A DNA stretch of 64,000 nucleotides from an uncultured Tateyamaria sp. (GCA_947501275.1 CANMVD010000005.1:124001-188000); one strand, 5' to 3'. Shown: positions 18,153-27,875, counted from the stretch's first letter. Notes: generated by a model from the sequence alone, not told the origin. Made by a program: numbers and translations.

Positions 18153-18965
18153 ATGCCCCTGCCTCCTGTCCAGATCACGACTCTTGCGCAATTGACCGGA
18201 GCTCAGGACTGGCGTCTCAGCCTTGCCCATGATCGTCCCGAACATCTGATTATATGGATCACCCGCGGACAGGGGCGCCTGTTGCTCAACGGCACGCGTC
18301 GCGGGGTTGGCACGCATAACGCCATCCTTGTCCCAGCCCGTTCATTGTTTTCTCTTGCGCTTGGCCGTCAGGGTATGGGTCAGGTTGCCATGATCCCGGA
18401 CGGCACAGAAGTGCGCCTGCCCGAAACGCCTCGGCAATTGCGGATCCGGGATGTCGCCGCCATTTCCGAGCTGACAGGCGTGTTCGACGCTGCACAACGC
18501 GAAGCCGCTGGCACCCGCCCACTTTCCCAAGATGCGCTGGACGCCCATGTCGCATTGATATCAGTCTGGCTGCGGCGCCAAATTGCACTGCCGGAAAATC
18601 TGCCAACAAAGACAAGCGCCGCCCCACGGCTTGCTGCCGCCTTTTGTGAAGGGGTCGTGCAGAACTATGCACAAAGCATGACAATGGCAGATCATGCCCA
18701 CGCTCTTGGTGTGACGCCAACCCATCTGTCGCGTGCCTGCAAATCTGCAACGGGACGGACGGCGGCAGATCTGCTAACGGAACGCATCTTGTATGCGGCG
18801 CGGATCGCGCTCAGCGAAACGACCACACCAGCGCAGGATATCGCGCGCCACCTCGGATTTGGCTCAGCGGCTTATTTCACGCGATTTATCCAGCAACACA
18901 CCGGACACACGCCCATGGCGCTGCGGCGCAATGCAAAGGGCGATCCGTCGACATTGCGTGCCTAA
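18153..18965 (+). CDS. AraC-family transcriptional regulator
   Basis: A 270-residue regulator: an N-terminal cupin-like sensing part of about 160 residues (LIIWITRGQGRLLLNGTRRG is the barrel signature) and a C-terminal AraC/XylS domain with two helix-turn-helix motifs (TMADHAHALGVTPTHLSRACK, then ARHLGFGSAAYFTRFIQQHTG). It stands alone between miaA and the ABC transporter operon, whose first gene begins 336 bases downstream on the same strand, so it could regulate that operon; this is inference. Ligand unknown. Confidence 0.88.
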   Translation: MPLPPVQITTLAQLTGAQDWRLSLAHDRPEHLIIWITRGQGRLLLNGTRRGVGTHNAILVPARSLFSLALGRQGMGQVAMIPDGTEVRLPETPRQLRIRDVAAISELTGVFDAAQREAAGTRPLSQDALDAHVALISVWLRRQIALPENLPTKTSAAPRLAAAFCEGVVQNYAQSMTMADHAHALGVTPTHLSRACKSATGRTAADLLTERILYAARIALSETTTPAQDIARHLGFGSAAYFTRFIQQHTGHTPMALRRNAKGDPSTLRA

Positions 18966-19301
18966 GGGGCAGCATCCTATCGCAATGTCGCAAATGGACT
19001 ATTCAGATGTCGTAATTGTGTGATGATTTCCCAAAGCGCCCCGTTGACGTGACACAGGTTTTTGTTGCCTCATGGCGTCAGGGAACAACAAACCACGCAG
19101 CAACCCGTTGGAAACGACTTCGGAGACGCTGACTGCATCCGCAAAGAACGGATGCGACGTGGCCGGGGAGCACGTCGAGACGACACAAACACCCAAATCA
19201 GGGTCCAAGGGGCCAACACCGCGAGGCGCAGACAATGTTGCCCGCACAAAAATCACCGGCAGCGAAAATGACTGCCAAAAGCCACCCAACAGGGGCGATA
19301 T
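18966..19301. other. 336-base non-coding region before the ABC transporter operon
   Basis: No ORF here has convincing coding character; the frames that are open give proline/threonine-rich, family-less translations. AACAGGGGCGATAT just before 19302 supplies the ribosome-binding site of the first permease. A TTGACG at about 19043 could be a -35, but I see no matching -10. No substrate-binding protein remnant was recognised. Confidence 0.5.
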
Positions 19302-20387
19302 ATGGGACTTTTCATACTCAGACGATTGGGCGTGATGTTACTGACGGCAATTTGCCTGACTTTCATCGTGTTTTTTCTGACCAACCTTTATCCGAATCTC
19401 GAAAAACTGGCTAAGACCCAAGGCAACTTCCGCATGTCGGACGAAGCCGTTGCAAGCTGGCTGGGGGATCGGGGCTATACCGACAACACCTTCCTCAAGT
19501 ACGGGCGCTGGCTGGGTGTTGCACCGGGGTGGGTTACGGAAAACGAGGACGGCACAGTCACCGGGCAATGCTTTGCCCCGGATACACCCGAAGGCGAGCG
19601 GCCAACCTTTTGCGGCGTCTTGCAGGGTGACTGGGGATACAGCCTGGTGTTCAAGGACGAAGTGGGGGGGCTGGTCGTCAAGCGCCTCGTGGACACAGGC
19701 AAGCTGATGGGGCTTGTGCTGTTGGTCATGGTGCCCATGGCCTTGATCGTCGGCGTTTTGGCAGGCATGCGCGAAGGGTCCGGGCTTGACCGATCGCTGT
19801 CGACCTTTTCCATCGCAACAACGGCGACACCGGAATACGTGTCCGGCGTTGTGCTGATCGCGCTGTTGGCCTCCTCAAAATTCGGCATTTCGCCGGTTCT
19901 GGCCGAAGCAGGTTGGATCGAAGGGAAAACACTGTTTTCAGGCTCGGCCACCAAGGCCAGCGAAGACATCACCTTTGCCAACTTCACCCTGCCGGTCGTG
20001 ACCATCGCCCTTTATGGCATGGGCTATATTGCGCGGATGACGCGAGCGAGCATGACCGAGGTCATGACCGCGCAATACATTCGTACTGCGCGCCTGAAGG
20101 GCGTGAGTTTCCGCAACATCGTGCTGAAACACGCCCTGCGCAATGCCCTGATCGCGCCCTTTACCGTGATCATGTTGCAGATCCCGTGGTTGCTGAACGG
20201 CGTTGTGATTGTCGAAACGCTCTTTAACTACAAGGGCTTTGGCTGGTTGCTGGTGCAGGCAGCGGGCAACAATGACATCGAATTGTTGCTGGCAGTCTCG
20301 GTTGTGTCGGTTGTCGTGGTTCTGGTCACGCAACTCATATCCGACATCGGCTATGTGTTCCTCAACCCGCGCATTCGCATTTCTTAA
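19302..20387 (+). CDS. oligopeptide/dipeptide-type ABC transporter permease (DppB-like)
   Basis: A 361-residue inner-membrane permease of the DppB/OppB group. The N-terminal helix is LFILRRLGVMLLTAICLTFIVFFL, a periplasmic segment of about 100 residues follows (with WGYSLVFKDEVGGLVVKRL), and the cytoplasmic EAA loop appears as YIRTARLKGVSFRNIVLKHAL, the contact with the ATPase. The C-terminus ends with LISDIGYVFLNPRIR as in the family. AGGGG precedes the ATG. It begins a three-gene operon that lacks a binding-protein gene, so substrate (peptide, glycoside or other) cannot be assigned. Confidence 0.9.
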   Translation: MGLFILRRLGVMLLTAICLTFIVFFLTNLYPNLEKLAKTQGNFRMSDEAVASWLGDRGYTDNTFLKYGRWLGVAPGWVTENEDGTVTGQCFAPDTPEGERPTFCGVLQGDWGYSLVFKDEVGGLVVKRLVDTGKLMGLVLLVMVPMALIVGVLAGMREGSGLDRSLSTFSIATTATPEYVSGVVLIALLASSKFGISPVLAEAGWIEGKTLFSGSATKASEDITFANFTLPVVTIALYGMGYIARMTRASMTEVMTAQYIRTARLKGVSFRNIVLKHALRNALIAPFTVIMLQIPWLLNGVVIVETLFNYKGFGWLLVQAAGNNDIELLLAVSVVSVVVVLVTQLISDIGYVFLNPRIRIS

Positions 20388-20399
20388 GGGAGTCTCACC

Positions 20400-21851
20400 A
20401 TGGAAGCTTTGACATGGACTGGCCCTCTTGGGCAATTTCTGGACCCGATCACTTACGCGTTGGCTGCGATCTTCCTACTCGCCGTGGTGGCACAAATTGT
20501 GCTGGGCGTGGCGTCATCGGGCGAACGGGTCGTCACCAATCCTGACGGGACGCTCAGTTCGGCAGGCGGTGCATATGGCGTATCGACCTTGGCGACAAAG
20601 TGGTCCGGCCTCGCGCTGGTGGTTGTTCTGTTGGGATATGTCGTTATCGGTGTGATCGGCGGCCCCGGCACAGCGGGCATCGTCGGCGGGATGAGCCAAC
20701 AGCTCACGCCCGTGTGGATCGCCCTGATCGCGACCTTTGCAGTGTCGATCATGTACAAACGCAAACTCGGCCTTTACGGCAAGCTGTTTGACTCCACAGT
20801 TGGAATGATCGGATTTGCGCTGGTCATGTTCTGGGTGTTTGGCGGCATCATGGCCGGTCTCTTTGACTGGATCGCAACCCATGACACGCTGAGCCAGGTG
20901 TCCGGCATGAAGAACAAGGGTCCCGGCACCCCCCTGCGCGGCGCCGAAGAAGGTGAATATGCGTGGTATCTGCTGGGCGGCGACAACCTTGCCCGTGACG
21001 TGTTCACACGTCTGTTCAAGGGCGCTTGGGTTGTGGTGCAGATTGCGCCGCTGGCGACACTATTTGCCTTTATGGTGGGCATCACGCTGGGTCTGCCCGC
21101 AGGATACTACGGTGGACGTCTGGACACGTTCCTGTCTTTCCTCGCCAACCTGATCCTCGCCTTTCCGGTGATCTTGCTGTTCTACCTGCTGGTCACTCCG
21201 GAGATCGTGGCCACCGGTATCCCGAACTACATGGCCACTGTTTTGTTCATCTTTCCACTGGTCTTTGTCGCCGTGTTGCTGAACTCGCGCTACTATACCC
21301 AACCCAGCTTTCGCACGCCGTTGCTTGTTGTTGTGTTGGGAGTCCTGGGCTGGATCTACCTTTCGCTGATTTCTGACGCCGGGACAAAGGTGGCGGTGCT
21401 GCCCGAATTCCTCGATCTCTTTGACATCGCGCCGGGCATTCTCGTCGTGTTTGTATCCGTGGTCTTTGTGAACGCACCCACCGTCTTTAGGATCGTGCGG
21501 GGCCTCGCTCTGGACATCAAGACACGCGACTATGTGGCCGCTGCTCAGACTCGCGGCGAAGGTCCGTGGTACATCATGCTGTGGGAGATCCTGCCCAATG
21601 CGCGTGGACCGTTGATCGTCGATTTCTGTCTGCGGATCGGATACACCACGATCCTTTTGGGGACGCTGGGCTTCTTTGGTCTGGGTCTTGAAAGCGAAAG
21701 CCCGGATTGGGGGACAACCATCAACACCGGGCGTCAGTTGATCCGTGCTTATGTGCACCCGCTTTTGCCCCCTGCCATCTCGCTGATGACGCTGGTGTTG
21801 GGACTGAACCTTTTGGCCGATGGCTTGCGCGAAGAAAGCCTGAAGGACTGA
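20400..21851 (+). CDS. ABC transporter permease (DppC-like, long form)
   Basis: A 483-residue permease, markedly longer than the usual DppC of about 290-300. The extra N-terminal 200 residues contain several additional hydrophobic helices (for example LALVVVLLGYVVIGVIGG and MIGFALVMFWVFGGIMAGLF). The standard permease core follows: LARDVFTRLFKGAWVVVQIA, then the EAA loop DYVAAAQTRGEGPWYIMLWEI, LRIGYTTILLGTLGFFGLG and a PDWGTTINTGRQ segment. The start has an AGGGAG site and lies 12 bases after the first permease. Confidence 0.9.
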   Translation: MEALTWTGPLGQFLDPITYALAAIFLLAVVAQIVLGVASSGERVVTNPDGTLSSAGGAYGVSTLATKWSGLALVVVLLGYVVIGVIGGPGTAGIVGGMSQQLTPVWIALIATFAVSIMYKRKLGLYGKLFDSTVGMIGFALVMFWVFGGIMAGLFDWIATHDTLSQVSGMKNKGPGTPLRGAEEGEYAWYLLGGDNLARDVFTRLFKGAWVVVQIAPLATLFAFMVGITLGLPAGYYGGRLDTFLSFLANLILAFPVILLFYLLVTPEIVATGIPNYMATVLFIFPLVFVAVLLNSRYYTQPSFRTPLLVVVLGVLGWIYLSLISDAGTKVAVLPEFLDLFDIAPGILVVFVSVVFVNAPTVFRIVRGLALDIKTRDYVAAAQTRGEGPWYIMLWEILPNARGPLIVDFCLRIGYTTILLGTLGFFGLGLESESPDWGTTINTGRQLIRAYVHPLLPPAISLMTLVLGLNLLADGLREESLKD

Positions 21852-21865
21852 GTTGAGAGGGCGGA

Positions 21866-21912
21866 CCGGGGGCCAGCCCCCGGACCCCCGAAGTTTATTT
21901 GGCAAGATGAAG
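21866..21912 (+). repeat. intergenic hairpin element with GTTTATTTGGC core
   Basis: CCGGGGGC-CA-GCCCCCGG (21866-21883) is a perfect 8-base-pair hairpin, followed by GACCCCCGAA and then GTTTATTTGGCAAGATGAAG (21893-21912). An inverted partial copy of the last part occurs at 36223-36244. It lies between the second permease and the ATPase gene of one operon, so it may act on the mRNA between the two (stability or partial termination). I believe related elements are dispersed in Rhodobacteraceae genomes; that is from memory and unverified. Confidence 0.5.
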
Positions 21913-21948
21913 AGCGACAGATCTCTTTGCGGTCAAACGGGAGAATTG

Positions 21949-24039
21949 ATGATGGCGAAACTGGATTATGACGGGCCGATCCTTGAGATCGACAAGCTGT
22001 CGATTTCCTTCTTTACGCGCTTGCGCGAGATCCCTGCGGTGATGGATTTTTCCGTCACCGTCAAACCGGGTGAGGCGGTTGGTCTGGTGGGCGAATCCGG
22101 TTGTGGCAAGTCCACTGTCGCCTTGGGGGTGATGCAGGATCTGGGCAAGAACGGGCGCATCGTCGGGGGATCCATCAAGTTCAAGGGCCGCGATCTGCAG
22201 GAAATGAGCGCAGAGGAATTACGCGACATCCGCGGCTCAGAGATTGCGATGATCTATCAGGAACCCATGGCGTCCCTGAACCCGGCCATGAAGATCGGCA
22301 AGCAGCTTATGGAAGTGCCGATGATCCATCAGGGCATGGCCGAAAGCGACGCATATGATCGCGCGTTGCAGGTGGTCACGGATGTGAAGTTGCCGGACCC
22401 CAAGCGCATCCTCAATTCCTTTCCTCATCAGCTCTCGGGGGGCCAACAGCAGCGTATTGTCATTGCGATGGCCTTGATGTCCGAACCGTCTTTGCTGATT
22501 CTGGACGAGCCGACAACTGCACTGGATGTGACCGTCGAGGCGGCTGTGGTCGAACTGGTAAAGGATCTGGGCAAGAAATACGGCACGTCGATGCTGTTTA
22601 TTTCGCACAACCTGGGTCTGGTTCTGGAAACCTGTGACCGTATTTGCGTCATGTATTCCGGCGAAGCTGTGGAACGGGGCAGCATCGAACAGGTCTTTGA
22701 CGAGATGCAGCATCCTTACACGCAAGCATTGTTCCGCTCAATTCCGTTGCCGGGGGCCGACAAGAACTCGCGCCCTCTGGTTGCTATTCCGGGCAACTTC
22801 CCCCTGCCCCATGAACGTCCACCGGGCTGCAACTTTGGGCCGCGTTGCGACTATTTCGAGGACGGTTTGTGCAACGAGAACAAGCCTATTCCGATGTTCC
22901 CGGCCAATGAGGATGCCAGCCACGAATCCCGCTGTCTGAAGTTCAAGGAAATCGACTGGAATGCGCCGATGACCTTGGGGGCACAAAAGGAAAAGGGCGA
23001 AATCGGCGACGTTGTCATCAAAATGGACAACCTCAAGAAATATTATGAGGTCGCCGCCTCGGCCTTGTTCTCTTCTGGTGAAAAGAAGGTCGTGAAGGCG
23101 AATGAGACTCTCAGTTTCGAGGCCCGCGAATCCGAGACACTGGCCATTGTAGGCGAGTCGGGCTGTGGCAAGTCGACCTTTGCCAAGGTCCTCATGGGGC
23201 TTGAGACAGCCACCGAGGGTACGATTACACTGGGCAACAAGGCCATTCAGGACATTCCCATCGAAGACCGTGACACCCAGACAGTCGCGGATGTGCAAAT
23301 GGTGTTCCAGAACCCCTTTGACACGCTCAATCCGTCAATGACGGTTGGACGCCAGATCATCCGTGCGCTCGAGATCTTCAAGGTTGGCAAGAACGAGGCC
23401 GAGCGTCATCAGCGCATGTTGGAATTGCTCGATCTTGTGAAGTTGCCGCGCGCATTTGCAGACCGTATGCCGCGTCAGCTGTCGGGGGGTCAGAAGCAGC
23501 GTGTTGGAATTGCACGCGCCTTTGCCGGGGACGCCAAAATCGTTGTGGCGGACGAGCCGGTGTCGGCTCTGGACGTGTCCGTTCAGGCAGCCGTGACCGA
23601 CCTTTTGATGGAGATCCAGCGCGAGCACAAAACGACATTGCTGTTCATCAGCCACGATCTGTCCATCGTACGCTATCTCAGCGACCGGGTGATGGTGATG
23701 TATTTGGGGCATGTCGTGGAACTGGGTAGCACGGATCAGGTGTTCTCGCCGCCCTATCACCCTTATACCGAGGCGCTTTTGTCGGCTGTGCCGATTGCGG
23801 ATACATCTGTGGAAAAGCAGCACATCGTGCTGGAAGGCGACATTCCGTCTGCGATGAACCCGCCTTCGGGATGTCCGTTCCAGACACGGTGTCGCTGGAA
23901 ATCGGATGTCCCCGGTGGCCTGTGCGAAAAAGAGGTTCCGCCCGTGCGTCACCTTGCCGAAGGGCATCAGGTCAAATGCCATCTGGCCGATGACATCCTT
24001 GCGCGCATGGAACCTGTGATCAAGATCGCGGCTGAATAG
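21949..24039 (+). CDS. dipeptide/oligopeptide ABC transporter, fused double ATP-binding protein (DppDF-like)
   Basis: A 696-residue protein with two complete ABC ATPase domains. The first (about residues 10-330) has GLVGESGCGKSTVALG, LSGGQQQRIVIAMAL and ILDEPTTALDVTVEA; the second (about 350-690) has AIVGESGCGKSTFAKV, LSGGQKQRVGIARAF and VADEPVSALDVSVQA. Each ends with an oligopeptide-transporter C-terminal cysteine segment (GCNFGPRCDYF and GCPFQTRCRWK), typical of OppD/DppF-type subunits that can bind an iron-sulfur cluster. The frame is open upstream, but ATG 21949 has GGGAG at the right distance. It powers the two upstream permeases. Confidence 0.93.
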   Translation: MMAKLDYDGPILEIDKLSISFFTRLREIPAVMDFSVTVKPGEAVGLVGESGCGKSTVALGVMQDLGKNGRIVGGSIKFKGRDLQEMSAEELRDIRGSEIAMIYQEPMASLNPAMKIGKQLMEVPMIHQGMAESDAYDRALQVVTDVKLPDPKRILNSFPHQLSGGQQQRIVIAMALMSEPSLLILDEPTTALDVTVEAAVVELVKDLGKKYGTSMLFISHNLGLVLETCDRICVMYSGEAVERGSIEQVFDEMQHPYTQALFRSIPLPGADKNSRPLVAIPGNFPLPHERPPGCNFGPRCDYFEDGLCNENKPIPMFPANEDASHESRCLKFKEIDWNAPMTLGAQKEKGEIGDVVIKMDNLKKYYEVAASALFSSGEKKVVKANETLSFEARESETLAIVGESGCGKSTFAKVLMGLETATEGTITLGNKAIQDIPIEDRDTQTVADVQMVFQNPFDTLNPSMTVGRQIIRALEIFKVGKNEAERHQRMLELLDLVKLPRAFADRMPRQLSGGQKQRVGIARAFAGDAKIVVADEPVSALDVSVQAAVTDLLMEIQREHKTTLLFISHDLSIVRYLSDRVMVMYLGHVVELGSTDQVFSPPYHPYTEALLSAVPIADTSVEKQHIVLEGDIPSAMNPPSGCPFQTRCRWKSDVPGGLCEKEVPPVRHLAEGHQVKCHLADDILARMEPVIKIAAE

Positions 24040-24048
24040 CCGCGCACG

Positions 24049-24492
24049 TTACGCGCCCGGCGGGTAAAGCGTGTAGTAAAGTGTGTTCAGGTCGCTGTAA
24101 TTGGCAGCCAGAACGCCTGCCAGATAGCCCATCCAGAACTGCCATCCGCGCGGATTACTACGGGCAAAGATCTGGCTCATCACGAAACCAACGGGCGCAA
24201 TCGCCACCGCGCCAATATAGGCCGCCATCACATAATCCGCTATGATCAGGCCATAAAGCGTGTCCAGTGTGAGTGTCATCATCAGGAACACGCCCACGTT
24301 CATCGCAAACAGTGTTCCGGCAATTCCGCCAGCCATACCGCCAGCGGCCAGCATATCCAGGTGAATCCACCGCTTCTTGCCGGATTTGTTCACAAGCCCT
24401 TCGCGCTTTAACACAACGTCGCTGGCGTTAAGCGTTTTGCCCTTGTTGATGCGCACAAGGCGTTCGTCAAATGTGGATTGTCCCGGCTTCAT
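24049..24492 (-). CDS. membrane protein of unknown function
   Basis: A 147-residue protein with a charged N-terminus of about 45 residues (KPGQSTFDERLVRINKG, ending KRWIHLD) and then roughly three hydrophobic helices (MLAAGGMAGGIAGTLFAMNVG; LTLDTLYGLIIADYVMAAYIGAVAIAPVGFV, written here as two helices; FWMGYLAGVLAAN). I do not recognise a named family. It is convergent with the ABC operon, nine bases after its stop. The coding character (length, membrane helices, a clean start preceded by GGAGTGACGTAACTG) supports it as a real gene. Confidence 0.65.
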   Translation of the reverse strand: MKPGQSTFDERLVRINKGKTLNASDVVLKREGLVNKSGKKRWIHLDMLAAGGMAGGIAGTLFAMNVGVFLMMTLTLDTLYGLIIADYVMAAYIGAVAIAPVGFVMSQIFARSNPRGWQFWMGYLAGVLAANYSDLNTLYYTLYPPGA

Positions 24493-24591
24493 AACAGTTA
24501 CGTCACTCCCTGCTTTGGGCAGAGGTTAACGAAGCCGAAGGGCAAGACTATGGCGAAATCAGTGCAACTCTGAGACGAACTCGCTCAAGTT

Positions 24592-25203
24592 TTAGCTGCC
24601 CCAGATGACTTTCACATAGTTCCGGGTTTCGCGGAATGGTGGGACGCCGTTGTATTTCTTCACCGCACCGGGCCCTGCGTTGTAGGCTGCCAATGCCAAA
24701 CGCCAGCTGCCGAATTCGTCGTACTGTTCCTTGAGGTATCTGGCCCCACCTTCCAGATTTTCGCGTGGGTTGCGTGAATCAACCCCAAGATAGCGGGCGG
24801 TTCCGGGCATCAATTGCGCAAGGCCATAGGCTCCGACACGCGATTTGGCCGTTGGGTTCCAATTGGATTCCTGTTGAACGAGCCGCAAGAACAGATCCTC
24901 GGGCACCCCATGTTTACGCGCAGCAGCTTTGGCGATGGGCAAAAACTGACCCTTGTAGCGGCCGCGATATTTGGGAGATGCACGTTCAGTGTCCCATTTT
25001 GTCGGTGTAATGACCTTGGGCGGCTGCAGACGCACCGAATTTGAATATTGCTTGGCCGCGCGCGTATCGAGCACCTTGGTTTGCGACTTGAAAAGATTGG
25101 TTCGGTTGCGGCCAGAAATACTTTGCGCCCAGCCCGCTTCCGCTATCAAGGCAACAATCGCTGCCCCCGCCAAAATTGCCCGCATACTGCCCCAAAGCCT
25201 CAA
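24592..25203 (-). CDS. lytic transglycosylase, SLT domain
   Basis: A 203-residue secreted murein hydrolase. It has a signal peptide ([21 protein letters not shown]) and an SLT catalytic domain over about residues 90-200: [18 protein letters not shown] holds the catalytic Glu, [18 protein letters not shown] is the second motif and [18 protein letters not shown] the third. It cleaves glycan strands to 1,6-anhydro ends, the substrate stream recycled by AnmK encoded at 2.4-3.5 kb. It is divergent from ssb. Confidence 0.92.
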   Translation of the reverse strand: MRLWGSMRAILAGAAIVALIAEAGWAQSISGRNRTNLFKSQTKVLDTRAAKQYSNSVRLQPPKVITPTKWDTERASPKYRGRYKGQFLPIAKAAARKHGVPEDLFLRLVQQESNWNPTAKSRVGAYGLAQLMPGTARYLGVDSRNPRENLEGGARYLKEQYDEFGSWRLALAAYNAGPGAVKKYNGVPPFRETRNYVKVIWGS

Positions 25204-25358
25204 CTGATGACACCACTCATGCCTTCGGACGCAATATACGGTTTTTTGGCAAATGCGCCAGAGTTAGGTTTAAGCGGCCCTTAACCATGTGTAGTCTAGC
25301 TCAAACGCGACGCGCGCGCTTGGAATCACTGCGCGCCACCGACCAGAGAGGAAAAGAC

Positions 25359-25862
25359 ATGGCAGGGTCCGTCAACAAGGTCATTTTGATCGGAAATCTG
25401 GGGCGCGACCCCGAAGTGCGGACGTTCCAGAACGGGGGTAAGGTGTGCAACCTGCGCATTGCCACCTCCGAAACATGGAAAGATCGCAATACAGGCGAGC
25501 GCAAGGAACGCACCGAATGGCATTCTGTCGCCATCTTTCAGGAAGGTTTGGTCCGCGTGGCTGAACAATATCTGCGCAAGGGCTCAAAAGTGTACATCGA
25601 GGGTCAATTGCAAACGCGCAAATGGCAGGATCAGTCCGGGCAGGATCGCTATTCCACCGAAGTTGTTTTGCAGGGCTATGGTGGCACGCTGACTATGCTG
25701 GACGGTCGTGAAGGCGGCGGCGGCGGAGGTGGTGGAAACTACGGTGGCGGCGGTGGCGGCAATCAAATGGACTACGATGATCGCGGTGGTGACTACGGTG
25801 GTGGCGGCGGCGCACCTTCCCCGGCTCCCAGCCGCGATCTGGACGACGAGATCCCATTCTAA
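25359..25862 (+). CDS. ssb: single-stranded DNA-binding protein
   Basis: A 167-residue SSB: OB-fold at residues 1-112 ([57 protein letters not shown]), a glycine-rich flexible linker with runs of eight and six Gly, and the acidic tip DLDDEIPF that recruits partner proteins. The start at 25359 follows AGAGGAAAAGAC; the longer open frame upstream has no family match. A terminator lies about 90 bases after the stop. Confidence 0.97.
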   Translation: MAGSVNKVILIGNLGRDPEVRTFQNGGKVCNLRIATSETWKDRNTGERKERTEWHSVAIFQEGLVRVAEQYLRKGSKVYIEGQLQTRKWQDQSGQDRYSTEVVLQGYGGTLTMLDGREGGGGGGGGNYGGGGGGNQMDYDDRGGDYGGGGGAPSPAPSRDLDDEIPF

Positions 25863-25950
25863 GAAACGCGGGTTGTTTTGATCGGAGCAAGCGGAGGCCA
25901 GCAAGGTATACGCTTTGCCTTCAGCAAGTATCAAACAGGAAAATAATCAT

Positions 25951-25982
25951 CGGCCTTGCTGCATCCACGGCAAGGCCGTTTT
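25951..25982 (+). terminator. rho-independent terminator after ssb
   Basis: CGGCCTTGC (25951-25959) and GCAAGGCCG (25970-25978) form a perfect 9-base-pair stem with a ten-base loop, followed by TTTTC. It sits between ssb and the convergent aroB stop. Confidence 0.8.
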
Positions 25983-26029
25983 CATTGTACCCAGTTTGAT
26001 TTGTTCACAGGGCGCGCGCCGGGGCCTTT

Positions 26030-27148
26030 TCAGGTGCGGGCCAGTGCATCACCTAGAACGCCCAGTACAGCTTCCCTTGGCACGTCTGATGTCACAAAGG
26101 CCTCGCCAATCCCGCGCGCCAGCACAAAGTTCAGCGTGCCAGCCACAACTTTCTTGTCCTGCCCCATAAGATCAAGCAGCGTTGCTGCATCCGGCAACGC
26201 ACCATCGATATCAGACAGGTCAGTTTTCATACCCATCGCCTTGAGGTGTGCCCGTACGCGGCTTGGATCTTCCTGTGCGCACAGACCAAGGCGCGAGGAA
26301 AGTTCGAACGCCAAACCGCATCCAATGGCCACCCCCTCGCCGTGCAACAGACGATCCGAATAGCCCGTCGCCGCCTCCAACGCATGACAGAACGTGTGTC
26401 CAAGGTTCAAAAGCGCGCGTTCACCCTGTTCGGTTTCATCACGCGTGACAATCTCGGCCTTCATCTGAACCGAGCGGCGCACGGCCTCGACCCGCAAGGC
26501 CATGTCACCCGCAGCCATGGCCGGGGCGTTGTCTTCGAGCCACGCAAAGAAATCAGCGTCCCCCAACAGACCATATTTCATGACCTCTCCGTAACCGGCC
26601 AGAAAATCGCGCGTCGTCAAGGTGTTCAACACATCGGTGTCCGCCAGCACCAGACAGGGCTGATGAAAGGCTCCGATCAGGTTCTTGCCATGCGAGGAGT
26701 TGATGGCGGTCTTGCCACCGACAGAGCTGTCGACCTGCGCCAGCAATGACGTCGGCACTTGCACAAAACGCACGCCCCGCCGCAGGATTGCGGCAGCAAA
26801 CCCCACAAGATCTCCGATCACACCACCTCCAAGGGCAACAACAACGTCGTTACGCTCGATCTTTTGGGCCAGCAGCCATTCGACAACCTCCTGCAGATGA
26901 GGCCAGCCTTTTGTCGCCTCTCCGGGCGGCAATTCCAACGCAACCATGTCGATGCCCTGCGTCGCCAGCCCCAAACGCAGCCCGTCAAGATGCGTGGCCG
27001 CAACTTGGGTTTCGGTGACAACGGCCACCCGCGGGCGCGGCAAAAATGGAGAAATCAAAGCTCCGGATTCCGCCAGCAGACCAGGGCCGATCAACACGTC
27101 ATAAGCCCGGTCTCCCAAGGGGACATGTACCGTTTCACGCATTTTCAT
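26030..27148 (-). CDS. aroB: 3-dehydroquinate synthase
   Basis: A 372-residue NAD- and metal-dependent enzyme, second step of the shikimate pathway. Motifs: GGGVIGDLVGFAAAILRRGV (NAD site), VPTSLLAQVDSSVGGKTAIN, LIGAFHQPCLVLADTDVLNT and the metal-binding LLNLGHTFCHALEAATGY with GEGVAIGCGLAFELS. It overlaps aroK by four bases in the common aroK-aroB order. Confidence 0.97.
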   Translation of the reverse strand: MKMRETVHVPLGDRAYDVLIGPGLLAESGALISPFLPRPRVAVVTETQVAATHLDGLRLGLATQGIDMVALELPPGEATKGWPHLQEVVEWLLAQKIERNDVVVALGGGVIGDLVGFAAAILRRGVRFVQVPTSLLAQVDSSVGGKTAINSSHGKNLIGAFHQPCLVLADTDVLNTLTTRDFLAGYGEVMKYGLLGDADFFAWLEDNAPAMAAGDMALRVEAVRRSVQMKAEIVTRDETEQGERALLNLGHTFCHALEAATGYSDRLLHGEGVAIGCGLAFELSSRLGLCAQEDPSRVRAHLKAMGMKTDLSDIDGALPDAATLLDLMGQDKKVVAGTLNFVLARGIGEAFVTSDVPREAVLGVLGDALART

Positions 27149-27738
27149 TCTCCGGGAGATATTTGTTCCAACGCATCAGGGCGATGTTCAAGCAAGGCCG
27201 TAATAACGCGGTCCACCATGTTCTCGATCGACGCATCCGGCAGCGAAACAACGGTCAGGTCTGCCAAGCCGTATAGCGGCACACGCGCTTCGTAGATCTG
27301 GGCAAGGGTCGCGCGCGGATCAGGCGTACGCAGCAACGGACGCGTATCCTTGTGGCGCACCCGCTGCCAAAGCAGATCCAGATCAGCATTGAGCCAAAGC
27401 GATACGCCACGGCATGTGATGTTGCGCCGGTTGATCTCGGACAGGAACGCACCACCCCCTGTTGACAAGATACCCCGTTCCTCGTCCAGCAAACGCGAAA
27501 TCACCTGCGTCTCCTTGGTGCGGAAAAACGGCTCGCCGTCGCGGCTAAAGATTTCAGGGACACTCATGTTGGCAGCCGCCTCAATCTCGGCGTCGCTGTC
27601 CAGAAATGGCACACCAAGACGTGAGGCCAAGGCGCGGCCCACAGCCGTTTTGCCAGCCCCCATCATCCCGACCATCACGATGGTCTTGTGCAACCGATAC
27701 CGCGGCGCTGGTGCCTCATTTTGCTGTTTTTCGCTCAT
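27145..27738 (-). CDS. aroK: shikimate kinase
   Basis: A 197-residue P-loop kinase phosphorylating shikimate. VMVGMMGAGKTAVGRALAS is the Walker A, DSDAEIEAAANMSVPEIF the substrate motif, and ILSTGGGAFL the third signature. The frame is open to 27873, but those 45 codons lack any family similarity and would occupy the space before the divergent small gene; the ATG at 27738 (MSEKQQNEAPAPRYRL) was chosen. Translationally coupled to aroB. Confidence 0.95.
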   Translation of the reverse strand: MSEKQQNEAPAPRYRLHKTIVMVGMMGAGKTAVGRALASRLGVPFLDSDAEIEAAANMSVPEIFSRDGEPFFRTKETQVISRLLDEERGILSTGGGAFLSEINRRNITCRGVSLWLNADLDLLWQRVRHKDTRPLLRTPDPRATLAQIYEARVPLYGLADLTVVSLPDASIENMVDRVITALLEHRPDALEQISPGE

Positions 27739-27875
27739 TAGGCTGTCAATGACGTGATTTTGAGAAAAAGGCCATATAAGCTTTTGGCAAAACAACGCAT
27801 AGCCGTCAGGCTGGCAACAACGAGCAGCCGGCATCAAACGCCGACACCCAAAAGAGCATCGAGGCAAAGACATCC

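Noticed and set aside
19072-19335. 87-codon open frame before the first permease, considered as a broken binding-protein gene
   Set aside because: No signal peptide, no binding-protein motif, and it overlaps the permease start in another frame.
25715-25820. Glycine-codon repeat in ssb, considered as a simple-sequence regulatory repeat
   Set aside because: It encodes the normal flexible glycine-rich linker of SSB and keeps frame up to the DDEIPF tip.
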